Assembly: GCA_910584865.1 (NCBI GenBank)
Contig: CAJUCE010000023.1
Coordinates: 1 to 64,000, forward strand
Source of the DNA: an uncultured Acetatifactor sp.
Lineage (GTDB): Bacteria; Bacillota; Clostridia; Lachnospirales; Lachnospiraceae
Length of the DNA: 64,000 bases
Direction of reading: 5' to 3'
A program made the translations under genes and the position numbers. The notes beneath the pieces are model-generated. The model was not told where the DNA came from. It made no database searches and worked only from the letters and a program-made list of their open reading frames with translations. Shown piece after piece: positions 44,626 to 53,673 of the stretch; the first letter of the stretch is position 1, and every line of letters starts with the position of its first letter.

Positions 44626-45681
44626 TTATTCAAATACGACGCAGGTCATGGATTGATTGACGAAACGGTTATTATAATGTTCGCCGTATCCCACAAATCC
44701 TGCATGATTCCCCAACGCGCACATTTCCTGCAGATAACTTTGCATATAATTATGCTCACTGAACAATTTGTACCGGAACAGACAATTCACCGAGAAAACT
44801 GCGGAACGTTTCGGGAAATCCCGGCAGATATTCTGTATAGTATTCTTTACTATAGCTCTGTAGTCATCCAGTTCCAGCATAATCAATACATCCGAATCAT
44901 TCACCTGGCGGAAGCAGGCCAGAGAATTGCCGTTGACCTCTTTTATGGAAATAATACAGGTATCATCTCCATTGATCTTGCCAAAGGGGTTCTTGAATGT
45001 CTGCGTCAATATCTGCTGGTCCGTCACATGCAGAATATCTTTATACACCTTTTTTGCCGGCGTGCCGTTCAGCGCTCCGATTATGTATCTCACCCGGTCC
45101 GTGTTTGAAGCGATAAAGCGGTAGTTCCCCATCTGACGGTAAATATTCTCTTTATAGGTTTTGACGCGCCCTGTCTGGTTACGGATCAGAGCATATGCCG
45201 CCGCATCCTCATAGACCCTGCCGTTTGCGGATACTTTACCGGCATCGCCGGTCCCGCCTACCAGCTGGATTCCGTTTTTCTTTAAAACGGAATAAATGGT
45301 GGTCAGCACACAGGCATCGTTTCCGCTGCAAAAGTCGATGCACACCGTATCATGCCGCGTTCCTCCCACCTTTACTACATCCTTCTCCAGCCGGTCAATA
45401 TATTTCACCGGCATGGTGGAAACCTGCTGCAGTACATTTGCCGCTGCAGTGACACCGTCAGTAAATGCAATGACACCCACGCCGGACTCCACAACCCCGG
45501 TGTCATAGCTCATCCCGATACATCCAATGCTGGGGATCTTAGGATACAGTGATTCAAGCGTCTTGACATGCGCTTCAAACTGCGGATTGTTCGAGAACAG
45601 CATAATAAACTGGGGATTGCTCAGTCCGCGGACCGCCTCCGCCAAATCTCCCCTACGGCTCATACCAAAAAACTGTCTCAT
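44626..45681 (-). CDS. FIST-domain sensor protein
   Basis: 351 residues: FIST N-terminal domain (about 20-205, PQFIMLFSNNPQFEAHV, IGCIGMSYDTGVVESGVGVIAF, GIQLVGGTGDAG) and FIST C domain (about 210-350, LNGTPAKKVYKDIL, KINGDDTCIISIKEVNGNSL, AVFSVNCLFRYKLFSEHN, GHAGFVGYGEHYNN pattern). FIST proteins are thought to bind small ligands for signal transduction. No signal peptide, so it is cytosolic. AAGGAAGG precedes the ATG; a promoter is at 45727-45756. Forms an operon with the soluble chemoreceptor. Confidence 0.88.
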   Translation of the reverse strand: MRQFFGMSRRGDLAEAVRGLSNPQFIMLFSNNPQFEAHVKTLESLYPKIPSIGCIGMSYDTGVVESGVGVIAFTDGVTAAANVLQQVSTMPVKYIDRLEKDVVKVGGTRHDTVCIDFCSGNDACVLTTIYSVLKKNGIQLVGGTGDAGKVSANGRVYEDAAAYALIRNQTGRVKTYKENIYRQMGNYRFIASNTDRVRYIIGALNGTPAKKVYKDILHVTDQQILTQTFKNPFGKINGDDTCIISIKEVNGNSLACFRQVNDSDVLIMLELDDYRAIVKNTIQNICRDFPKRSAVFSVNCLFRYKLFSEHNYMQSYLQEMCALGNHAGFVGYGEHYNNRFVNQSMTCVVFE

Positions 45682-45726
45682 GTAACTGCCTTCCTTTCCT
45701 ATATCTTAAAATCTCATGACAGCATG

Positions 45727-45756
45727 ATTATACCTTATAATAGAGGAAATCGTCAA
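45727..45756 (-). promoter_or_regulatory. Sigma-A promoter of the FIST/chemoreceptor operon
   Basis: Minus strand TTGACG (45756-45751), 18-nt spacer, TATAAT (45732-45727), 46 bp ahead of the FIST start codon. Confidence 0.75.
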
Positions 45757-45826
45757 CACTTATCCTACTGTCGTTTTTATCCTGTGTTTTTGAGATATGA
45801 TACGATTTCTAATTGTCAAACTATAG

Positions 45827-46120
45827 TTCCCGGATTATAATGATAGAAAAGTGCATGTTTCGGAGTACCATTTTTACGGCTGTATGCAGGACGGCTATAA
45901 AATGGCCTATGTGGACTGGGTCTATGTGCTGAAGGCGTACAGACACAGAGGGATTGCCAGGAAACTGTTTGTAGAGATGGAGAAGGACTGCGTAAAAAAC
46001 GATATAAACCAGTACTATCTGATTCGTGCCAGAAACGAAGATGCAGATAGATTTTATCAAAGTTTTGAGAATGTGGAGCGGAATGAAATCCCTGTTTTGC
46101 GGAGGTATCTGAAGGATTAG
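45827..46120 (+). pseudogene. GNAT acetyltransferase, N-terminal part lost
   Basis: The frame after a TAG at 45824 reads FPDYNDRKVHVSEYHFYGC, then AYVDWVYVLKAYRHRGIARKLFVEMEKDC with the acetyl-CoA loop (RHRGIA) and ends VPVLRRYLKD-like (IPVLRRYLKD). This is the C-terminal two thirds of a GNAT protein; the first 40-60 residues are gone. GTG at 45851 could start a fragment of 89 residues but has no ribosome site. 46121-46373 shows no gene. Confidence 0.7.
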
Positions 46121-46373
46121 GCAGGAATAAGGTCCGTGGATAAAAGCGGTCATACTTCGTAAAGAAGGGATAGCAGTAATAAGAAAAAAGATTTGGACAA
46201 TCTATGTTATCGTTAGACTGGAAGGGCTGCGGTCAGAATACGAATGGAATCAGTGACAGTCATCAGCCAAAGCCGGATATACGGCTGTTTAAAATCTGCG
46301 TCGCACAAAGTATCTTATTTTAGAAAACAGATCATACTATATATCGTCCTATATATCGAAGCAAAAACTTACA

Positions 46374-46428
46374 TTGACAATATAATCTTATTCTTGTATA
46401 ATAGCCTTGGTTAGCTGTAACTAACCAA
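46374..46428 (+). promoter_or_regulatory. Consensus promoter with a metal-repressor-type palindrome
   Basis: TTGACA (46374-46379), 17-nt spacer, TATAAT (46397-46402), then TTGGTTAG-CTGTAA-CTAACCAA (46407-46428), an 8-bp perfect inverted repeat covering about +1 to +20. The half-site resembles boxes of DtxR/MntR/IdeR regulators (TTAGGTTAG...). Together with the ZIP metal transporter gene that follows, this points to repression by a metal-loaded DtxR-family protein. Confidence 0.8.
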
Positions 46429-46453
46429 AGAAACAGGTAACGGAGGATTTTCG

Positions 46454-47236
46454 ATGTCAACAGAAATAATACAGGGTATTTTACTTCCCTTTATAGGAAC
46501 CGTTTCCGGCGCCGCATGCGTATTCATCATGCGCAGCACACTTCCGGCGGCAATACAACGGGCCTTGACCGGCTTTGCAGCAGGCGTTATGGTGGCAGCC
46601 TCGGTATGGAGCCTTCTGATTCCCGCTATGGAACAAGCAGAGCACATGGGACAATGGGCATTTTTTCCTGCAGTGGCGGGATTCTGGCTGGGGATTTTGT
46701 TTCTGCTGACGCTGGACAAGACAGTGCCCCATCTGCATAGAAGCTCTGACGCCCCGGAAGGCCCCCATACCAGGCTGAGACGTACCACCATGCTGGTCCT
46801 GGCAGTAACACTCCACAATATTCCCGAAGGCATGGCGGTAGGCGTAGTCCTGGCCGGCTGGATGGCAGGAGATGATACCATCACCCTGACCGGGGCATTG
46901 GCTCTTTCCATCGGTATTGCCCTGCAGAATTTCCCTGAGGGAGCCATCATCTCTCTGCCTCTCCGGTCCGAGGGTGTAGGAAAAGGAAGGGCGTTCCTGT
47001 ACGGCGTTCTCTCCGGTATCGTGGAACCTCTGGCCGCCCTTGTGACCCTCTGGGCCGCGGGCTTCATTCTTCCTGCTCTCCCCTATCTGCTCAGCTTTGC
47101 GGCAGGAGCCATGATTTATGTGGTAGTAGAGGAATTGATTCCCGAGGCATCCGCCGGCGAACATTCCAACCTGGGCACATTGTTTTTTGCAACCGGCTTT
47201 ACACTTATGCTGGCCCTGGATGTCGCTCTTGCATGA
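46454..47236 (+). CDS. ZIP-family metal transporter (ZupT-like)
   Basis: 260 residues, GGAGG ahead of the ATG. Eight helices; metal sites in helices IV and V: LHNIPEGMAVG and QNFPEGAIISLPL, the ZIP signature. The loop between helices III and IV is short with a few His (VPHLHRSSD). ZIP proteins bring zinc, iron or manganese into the cytoplasm. The operator at 46407-46428 suggests induction when metal is scarce. Single-gene unit. Confidence 0.93.
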   Translation: MSTEIIQGILLPFIGTVSGAACVFIMRSTLPAAIQRALTGFAAGVMVAASVWSLLIPAMEQAEHMGQWAFFPAVAGFWLGILFLLTLDKTVPHLHRSSDAPEGPHTRLRRTTMLVLAVTLHNIPEGMAVGVVLAGWMAGDDTITLTGALALSIGIALQNFPEGAIISLPLRSEGVGKGRAFLYGVLSGIVEPLAALVTLWAAGFILPALPYLLSFAAGAMIYVVVEELIPEASAGEHSNLGTLFFATGFTLMLALDVALA

Positions 47237-47316
47237 GAAATGCAGCCGGATAGAACGCTTTGAACCAAAACCGGCAGGGAATATCGTGTAGACGAAATCT
47301 CTCAGTGAAGGCAGTA

Positions 47317-48135
47317 CTAGCCCTTAATTGCCCCGGCAGTCATTCCTTCCACAATATATTTCTGTGCAAACAGATACACAACCACAATGGGCAGCGCCGT
47401 TATCATCATATCGGCAAACACATAATTCCAGTTGCTGTAATACTGGCCGTAAAAATTGTAAACCGTCAGAGGAAGTGTCCATTTCTTCGGCGTATTCAGC
47501 AGATACAGAGGCATCTGAAAATCGTTCCAGACACTCATGGCGAAGATAATAAAGCTTGTTGCATAAATAGGTTTCAGCAAAGGCAGTACCACTCCGAAAA
47601 AAACCTGCCCCAGGCTTCCTCCATTCAGAAAAGCCGCCTCATCCAGTTCCACAGGCACATTGCGGATAAAACTACTGAACATCAGAATATTAAAAGGCAG
47701 ATTAGCGCCGATATACACCATGATCAGTCCCGCGAAGGTTCCCTTCAGTCCCAGGAAATCCAATAGCACATATGTGGTAATAATCTGTACAGGCGCCACC
47801 ATACCGATCAGAAAGTAATTATACAGCCTCTCCGCACCGCCTGTCTTCCTTCTGGCGATTATATACGCCGCCATAGATGCGAAAAGCACGCCCAGTCCGG
47901 CGGAAAATCCGGTGAGAATTACACTGTTTACAAAGGAACGCAAAACATTTCCCGTCTTTATCACAAAGCCGAAATTATCAAAATGCCAGGAGGACGGCGG
48001 CCGAAAGCTGAACATGGCCGCCTCCGCAGGATCCTTGAAGGCGCCAAAGACCATAATCATCAGCGGCAGAAAAAAGAGTACCGTCACGACAAGCATAACG
48101 CCTTCGGCCGCTATCATGGAAAGCTTCTTTTTCAT
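47317..48135 (-). CDS. Carbohydrate ABC transporter permease, MalG type
   Basis: 272 residues from the ATG 48135, which overlaps the stop of the preceding permease fragment (TGATG). Six helices and the cytoplasmic EAA loop (VELDEAAFLNGGSLGQVFFGVVLPLLKP). MalG-family permeases (CUT1) form heterodimers with a MalF-type subunit; the local partner is truncated, and no binding protein or ATPase gene is here, so the importer is probably not functional unless another locus supplies the missing subunit. Confidence 0.9.
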   Translation of the reverse strand: MKKKLSMIAAEGVMLVVTVLFFLPLMIMVFGAFKDPAEAAMFSFRPPSSWHFDNFGFVIKTGNVLRSFVNSVILTGFSAGLGVLFASMAAYIIARRKTGGAERLYNYFLIGMVAPVQIITTYVLLDFLGLKGTFAGLIMVYIGANLPFNILMFSSFIRNVPVELDEAAFLNGGSLGQVFFGVVLPLLKPIYATSFIIFAMSVWNDFQMPLYLLNTPKKWTLPLTVYNFYGQYYSNWNYVFADMMITALPIVVVYLFAQKYIVEGMTAGAIKG

Positions 48136-48572
48136 CACATATCCACCTCTCTCCCTTTCAGATTCCTGTTAATCAGCAAAGTTACCGAGCTGACCAGGAT
48201 AGTTAATGCCAGACTCATGGCGCTGGATTTTCCCAGAAATCCGGCCGAAAAGGACTTATACACATAAGTTCCCAGCACCTGCGTAGCATAGCCCGGTCCC
48301 CCGTTGGTCAACACATAAACCTTGTCGAAGACCTTCAATCCTCCGATCAGGTTGGTCAATACTGTCATGGTAAAGGAAGGGGCCAGCAGGGGCAGCGTAA
48401 TGCTTCGAAATTTCTGCCATTTTCCCGCGCCGTCCATCAATGCCGCTTCATAATAAGTCTGATCGATTCCCTGCAGACCAGCAATGAACAACATCATGGA
48501 AAAGCCCGACCACTGCCATACCTCCACGGCAATCACACATCCCAGCGCCGTCCGGGCATCCCCCAGCCATAT
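48135..48572 (-). pseudogene. MalF-type sugar ABC permease, C-terminal half only
   Basis: The homologous frame begins near 48572 with IWLGDARTALGCVIAVEVWQW and runs through the EAA loop (IDQTYYEAALMDGAGKWQKFRSITLPLLAP) and the last two helices, ending at 48135. The first half of the usual 290-300 residues is absent. The upstream end merges into the kinase gene, whose frame ends inside this one at 48533. GTG 48536 could start a 133-residue stump. Result of a deletion. Confidence 0.85.
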
Positions 48573-50044
48573 GGGTGGGCAAATCCGTGCTTGAAGCAGT
48601 TTTCCGCAATGGGCTGCAGGATCATTTTCGGCATGGCTGTCCTGTCCGGCTCTCCTCGCACTGTAATCCGATATTCCAGTTTCTCCTCATACCTTGCCTT
48701 CATCAGCCTGCAATAGCATTCCGTATGCGCAATTTCGTCCTTCAATGTAACGAAACAATTGCCATCGGAAGTAGAATACCGCAGCAGCCTAGCCAGCTCT
48801 CCGCACAGAAAGCTGACCTTATCCGGCTTCTCCTCTATGCTGGCTGCAGAGATAACCGACAGCATATTATAGATAAAATGCGGATTCATCTGGGCCTGCA
48901 TCGCTTTCAGATTCGCCCTGATTTCATTCTCCATCAGGATGCCCAGCTCGGTAAACATTTCTTCAAATCCGAGATTCAGCCTGTGAATGATATCAATATC
49001 AGAGTCCTCCGGAAGATGTACCGTCATATGGTTCAGACGTACTTTTTTCAACGAAGAGTACAATTCTGTCAGCGGCGCCGTCAATCTGTCTGCTATCCGG
49101 TACAAAACGGCAATGCTGGCCCCGCAGATGCAAAGCAGCAACACAATAAAGATTTTGACAAAGCTGCCGATTACCTGAAACATCCTGCTATATTCTTCCA
49201 CATAGACCACCTGAAAACCATATTTTTCACCGATAGCCAGCGAAACCAGCTCTTTCCCTCCGTTTTTCCGAGTTCTAACCTGTGTCCGTCTGGATCCCCC
49301 TTCTCCGGCATTATCAAAATAGGAATCCCCGTCTCCTTCATCCGAAGCATACATCAGAGTTCCGTCATCGGTATAGATATAAAGTCTGGCTGTCCCATCC
49401 ATTCCGGGCACTATGCTTTTCAGCAATTCTTCCACCCGCAGCTGGGTCTCTGCAACTGCTACCACCCTGCCGTTTACCACATTTTTTACAAATCGTACCA
49501 GCGTCACCATCTCCCTTTTGCCGTCCCCAAAGAGCTCCGCATCCATAAATACCCTTTTCCCGCTGAGTACTTCCCGCAGCGCCTCTTCCATCAGCCTGTA
49601 TCGTTCCAGAAGAACATCCCGGTAATCTGCACCCATTTTCTCATAATATTTCCCATAGCTTAAATACGCTCCTCCACGGCTATATACACATACCTTTCCC
49701 ACTGACAAATCCGGCCCCACAATTCCCAGCAATTCTTCCTGCAGCTTCTTTTTCAGATAACTGTCCGCTTCAAAAGAATGTTCCGTCCCATCCTTATCAA
49801 TCTCCTCAAAGGCTTCATAAACAGCCTTATTCAGGCATACCTGGAGGCAGATTCTGTTCATATTGACAAGGTTGGTTTCCAGCTGATTGGATATTCCGAC
49901 GGTCACGTTTTCCATGTTACGCAGGTAAATCTCCTCTTCTCTTCGAAGCAGGTAAATGGAAATGCCTGTGATAAACAGGATAAAAACTGCCATAATCACC
50001 AGGTAGGAATAAAATATTTTCTTCTGAAGGTTGGATGTAAACAT
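48533..50044 (-). pseudogene. YesM-type sensor histidine kinase, C-terminus lost by deletion
   Basis: 503 residues: helix at about 12-33, extracellular sensor (about 35-280), second helix (about 288-312), HAMP (about 313-365), His_kinase domain with QMNPHFIYNMLSVISA, and the start of the ATPase domain (ILQPIAENCFKHGFA, the N box). After GFAHPYG the frame reads unrelated GWGMPGRRWDV and stops. The G1 and G2 nucleotide-binding boxes are missing, so the kinase should be dead. YesM kinases normally pair with an AraC-type regulator and control a CUT1 sugar importer; here regulator, binding protein and half a permease have been lost. Confidence 0.85.
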
Positions 50045-50070
50045 GGCTGCACTTCCCTTAGGTTTTCTTT

Positions 50071-50109
50071 ATTGTTGCGCGCTTTCTTTCTTTTGTCAAA
50101 CCGTTTCAG
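50071..50109 (-). promoter_or_regulatory. Promoter of the YesM-kinase gene with overlapping LacI-type site
   Basis: Minus strand TTGACA (50099-50094), 17-nt spacer, AACAAT (50076-50071). The -35 box is embedded in CTGAAACGGTTTGACA, which shares TGAAACGGTTT with the palindrome at 13381-13393. A regulator bound here would block the promoter. Confidence 0.5.
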
Positions 50110-50174
50110 ACAGATGCGGCCGTTTTTCCATCAGAAAGTACAGATCGTCCATTCCCCGGCGGCGGTGGGAAGCC

Positions 50175-50208
50175 TATAATGAGGCTGCAGAATAACTTCG
50201 TGAACGAA
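50175..50208 (+). promoter_or_regulatory. -10 box and TTCGTGAACGAA palindrome before the glycosidase gene
   Basis: TATAAT at 50175-50180 without a good -35 box, followed by a 12-bp perfect palindrome (50197-50208) at about +10 to +20. Together they suggest a regulated promoter for the gene at 50247. No gene in 50045-50246. Confidence 0.4.
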
Positions 50209-50246
50209 ACGAGAATTCCATACTTATAAAGAGGAGGTTTTCCAAA

Positions 50247-51308
50247 ATGAGCTCTCAAACTATATTTTCCAAAAACAGCCTGCCTGATTCACGCCTCTAT
50301 GAAACGCCTTACCGATACGGCAGGCCGGTGCTGACAGGTTCCGGTTTGCCCTCTTCGCCGGATGAGCCGGCTTCTTTTGACAGTCTGGGCGTGGACATTC
50401 CTTTTGTATTCTATCATCAGGAACAATTTTATATGCTGTATACGGGATTTGACGGAATCGGATATCAGTCCGGGCTGGCCGTAAGCAATGATTTGCTCCA
50501 TTGGAGCAAACTGGGTGCAATCCTGAAAAGGGAACCGGAGAGACAGTGTTGGGACAAAATAGGCGCCGCAGGTACATGGATTATCAGAAAAAGCAATGCG
50601 CTGGACGCTCTGCCGAAACTTCAGAAAATAGATGGAAAATACTGGATGGTTTATCATTCTTATCCTCAGGAAGGATATGAAGCCGGACCCGCTCAGATCG
50701 GGCTGGCCTGGTGTGATTCCGAAGACCTGATGAAGTGGCACAGACTGCCGGAACCTGTATTCTCTTGGCAGGACGGTGCAGCCTGGGAGGCAGGCGGTCT
50801 GTATAAAGCCTGTATTATAGAGGAATGCGGAACTTATTATATGTTCTACAATGCAAAAACTACCGATGAACGGTGGATTGAGCAGACCGGCCTGGCCACA
50901 TCTGCGGATCTGTTTCATTGGAAACGATATCCCGGTAATCCTGTGCTTCCCGTCTCTCCCTCCGGCAAATGGGACCACAAATTTGTATCCGATCCTTTCG
51001 TTGTGAAAGACGGCAGGCAATGGCTGAATTTCTTCTTCGGCTATGATTATCAGCATGCCCGGGAGGGCCTGGCCGTATCCGAAGATTTGCTGCACTGGAC
51101 GAAACTCCCCAATCCGCTGCTTTCCAACGGAGAACCCGGCTCTCTGGACGAAACACATGCCCATAAAGCCTCTGTCTTAAAATATCAGGGGCGGCTCTAC
51201 CACTTTTACTGCGCGGTTCGCCCATGGCATCCCGGAGACCCTGCCAATATGAACGGAGATTCCCGCACAATCACAGTGGCATCCGATTGTCCCTTTGATA
51301 ATGATTAA
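50247..51308 (+). CDS. Five-bladed beta-propeller glycosidase (GH43/GH32/GH130-like clan)
   Basis: 353 residues, no signal peptide, AGGAGG ahead of the ATG. Repeated blades: FVFYHQEQFYMLYTGFDG, YWMVYHSYP, YYMFYNAKT, WLNFFFGYDY, LYHFYCAVR, each followed by a LxxWxK/R turn (NDLLHWSKLG, EDLMKWHRLP, ADLFHWKRYP, EDLLHWTKLP). Acidic residues near the blade starts (SLGVDIP, GAAWEAGG, FVSDPF) fit the Asp/Asp/Glu set of five-bladed glycosidases. Family cannot be decided by eye. It is divergent from the broken sugar-ABC locus and was probably its degradative partner. Confidence 0.75.
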   Translation: MSSQTIFSKNSLPDSRLYETPYRYGRPVLTGSGLPSSPDEPASFDSLGVDIPFVFYHQEQFYMLYTGFDGIGYQSGLAVSNDLLHWSKLGAILKREPERQCWDKIGAAGTWIIRKSNALDALPKLQKIDGKYWMVYHSYPQEGYEAGPAQIGLAWCDSEDLMKWHRLPEPVFSWQDGAAWEAGGLYKACIIEECGTYYMFYNAKTTDERWIEQTGLATSADLFHWKRYPGNPVLPVSPSGKWDHKFVSDPFVVKDGRQWLNFFFGYDYQHAREGLAVSEDLLHWTKLPNPLLSNGEPGSLDETHAHKASVLKYQGRLYHFYCAVRPWHPGDPANMNGDSRTITVASDCPFDND

Positions 51309-51339
51309 ACTCCTTTCATTTTCTCCTACGCCCGTTGCA

Positions 51340-51612
51340 CCGCCGCTGTCAGGAAATGTACCGCCACGTACACGCCTCCAATACATGCCTGGACCTGGTA
51401 TTCCGCTGTACAGCAAGGCCAGCATTGCTGCAAGGCTCAGGACGTTGATGCCGCATTGCAGGATGCGTATGGGCGTGTATCTTCCCCGGAACAGATTTTT
51501 ATACCAGTTCAGGTTGCAGGCCTGATGGGCAATGAACAGAATTATCATTCCTGCCCCGCTCCATTCATGTGCTCCCCAGAATTGATAGCCCATCAGGAAA
51601 AGCAGCGCACGC
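51340..51612 (-). pseudogene. DUF4405 (cytochrome b561-like) membrane protein relic
   Basis: Minus-strand frame RALLFLMGYQFWGAHEWSGAG, then IILFIAHQACNLNWYKNLFRGRYTPIRI, LSLAAMLALLYSGI matches DUF4405 proteins (family pattern: LLMGYxxxGxxxHEWxGxxLFxLFxxHHxxNxxWYKxLFxGKYTPxRI). The start is missing and the end breaks by a frameshift after YSGI (SRHV continues in another frame). Its upstream edge joins the NhaC relic at about 51612. Confidence 0.7.
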
Positions 51613-51805
51613 CCAAAGCTATGGTGGCAAGCTGAGCGCCTATCCTGCTCTTGATATGCTGTGCCGCCCAACGTCCGAATGCCGCAGATCCCCCGGCCTG
51701 GTTCATCAGGCACACCATAGCTCCCAGAATCACCAGGAATATCAGAATTCCGATATTGTACCCGTCGAAAAGCACGCTCACAATACCATCCTGGAAGGGA
51801 AATCA
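51613..51805 (-). pseudogene. NhaC-type Na+/H+ antiporter relic
   Basis: Frame FQDGIVSVLFDGYNIGILIF, LVILGAMVCLMNQAGGSAAFG, KSRIGAQLATIALG fits the early region of NhaC antiporters (the AGGSAAxGxWAxxxIKSRxGAQLATxxLG pattern). About 60 of the usual 450-500 residues remain; both ends are cut, upstream by a TGA and downstream by the join to the DUF4405 relic. The remaining 51806-51897 shows no recognisable gene. Confidence 0.7.
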
Positions 51806-51897
51806 TTAATCATACAGGAAAAACAAGCCGATAAGGTATACAAAGGGTATTAAAGACCCGCGGATAAACGGAACTGTCAAAACATGAGGTATCTCAA

Positions 51898-53493
51898 ATG
51901 AACAAAAAGATTTGCTATATAACCGTTGCCGGCATCCTTTTTCCGGTTATTTTCTTAAGGCTTTTTCATATTTCTACGCTTCCTCTGGGAATGCACATTG
52001 ACGAAGCAGGACTTGGTCTGAATGCCTGGTCCCTGGCCAACTATGGAACTGATCGCTACGGAAATTTCATGCCTGTGTGCCCCTCGAATTTCTACGGCGA
52101 GCAAAGTGCTTTTTACACCTACTTCTGTGCCCTGCTGGTAAAGCTTTGGGGACTAAATATATATACGCTGCGTATCCCCGGTGTGGTGCTGGGATTGCTG
52201 GCAGTATTGTTCGGCGCTCTGCTCATAAAGGAAAAATGGGGGGCGCGGGGATTTTTCGCCGGCCTGATTTTGATGGGGATTTTTCCGTATTTTATCATGA
52301 ACAGCCGTTTTGCCCTGGACTGTAACGCAATGCTCGGCGCCCTGACCGTCTCTTTTTACGCCCTTGTCAGGCTTCTCAAAAAAGCCGAACTTCATCCCGA
52401 TCAGAGGCTCTACGGACATTTCGCACTGACAGGCCTCCTGTTCGGCATCACCCTGTATACCTATATCGTAGCTGCCCTTGTGATTTCCGTCTTCTGTATC
52501 CTCTTTGGACTGCATTATCTTTTCTATCAGAAAAACGGCCGCTGCCTTCGTTTCAGACAGCTCCTCTTTCTGGCGCTGCCCCTGTGTGTCCTGGCTGTTC
52601 CGCTGATTTTGGTCGTATGCGTAAATTATTTCGATCTGGATCCGATTGTGACTCCCTTTTTCTCCATACCCAAAATGGCCCAAAACCGTACCGCCGAGGT
52701 CTCCCTATCCCTCTCCGGAATAGCCAGTAAGCTGAAAAACCTGACTTACCCCCTGACCTCAGACGGAAAATACGGCTCATCGGATCGATACTGGACCATG
52801 TATCCCTGGAGTGTAGCCTTTGTCGCGGCGGGCGGAATCGCAAGTTTAGACCGGGCCTGGAAGGAACTGCGCAGCAAAACGCTGAGCCAGGATTTCCTGA
52901 TCCTGTCTCTTACCTTTGCAGAAATCATTATGTTTTTATTATGCGGTTATTATAATTATCATATCAATGGAATCTTTGTTGCGCTTGCCTGGTTCTGTGT
53001 CAACGGTATTTTCTTCATCGGCAGGCTTTTCAGGAAGCACGCTGCCAGGCTTGCTTATATCGTGCTCCTCGTTAGTCTTTACGGAACTTCATTTGCCGGC
53101 TTTGTCCGGGAATACTATTTTTCCGACACAAGCGCGGCTTTCCAGATCTATGGCGGCGTATACGAAGCGATTTCTCTGCTGACACCCGCACAGCGGAAGC
53201 AGGAGATCTATGTTTTGGATGAAGTGGGCGAATTCTATTTTCTCTCCGCGCCTATTTCCCCCGAAGCTTTTGCCGACAACTGTAATGAACTGGGCTATCT
53301 GCAGGATTATGAAAATCTGCATTTCCGTGAACCGGCCCAATATGAGGGAAGCCATATCTATATCTGCAACAGGCATTCCGGCTGGTACGGAATCCTTTCC
53401 GCAAAGGACTGGAACGGTTATACATGCGATGTGAAACAAACCCCACATTACGTTGTTTTCTGCTTTACTCCCACGTCTCCAACCGGCTCCTGA
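51898..53493 (+). CDS. Membrane glycosyltransferase of the PMT/ArnT type (GT-C)
   Basis: 531 residues with 10-12 helices. The first periplasmic loop has MHIDEAGLGLNAWSLANYGTDRYG, where the acidic pair D/E is the GT-C catalytic region; NSRFALDCNA follows in the next loop. A soluble C-terminal domain of about 90 residues ends the protein. GT-C enzymes move a sugar from a polyprenyl carrier to a surface acceptor. Closely related in layout to the divergent-oriented gene at 53674. Weak ribosome site (GAGG). Confidence 0.8.
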   Translation: MNKKICYITVAGILFPVIFLRLFHISTLPLGMHIDEAGLGLNAWSLANYGTDRYGNFMPVCPSNFYGEQSAFYTYFCALLVKLWGLNIYTLRIPGVVLGLLAVLFGALLIKEKWGARGFFAGLILMGIFPYFIMNSRFALDCNAMLGALTVSFYALVRLLKKAELHPDQRLYGHFALTGLLFGITLYTYIVAALVISVFCILFGLHYLFYQKNGRCLRFRQLLFLALPLCVLAVPLILVVCVNYFDLDPIVTPFFSIPKMAQNRTAEVSLSLSGIASKLKNLTYPLTSDGKYGSSDRYWTMYPWSVAFVAAGGIASLDRAWKELRSKTLSQDFLILSLTFAEIIMFLLCGYYNYHINGIFVALAWFCVNGIFFIGRLFRKHAARLAYIVLLVSLYGTSFAGFVREYYFSDTSAAFQIYGGVYEAISLLTPAQRKQEIYVLDEVGEFYFLSAPISPEAFADNCNELGYLQDYENLHFREPAQYEGSHIYICNRHSGWYGILSAKDWNGYTCDVKQTPHYVVFCFTPTSPTGS

Positions 53494-53673
53494 CGGGCTC
53501 ATTTACTGTTCACGGCTTCACCGTTCACCGCAGCATGATGCACATTATACAATAATCCTATTGTCAAATTGGGCAAACTGCGCCTCGCGTCCCCTGCCCC
53601 CACCATGCTCTCCGATCTCACTGACACCAAGGCTGCCCATGTTACCGTGCCTAATCCGCTTCCCCGTCTCCGC

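Noticed and set aside
46411..46453. Riboswitch in the ZIP leader
   Set aside because: The leader is about 45 nt and its only structure is the palindrome overlapping the transcript start, which fits an operator better.
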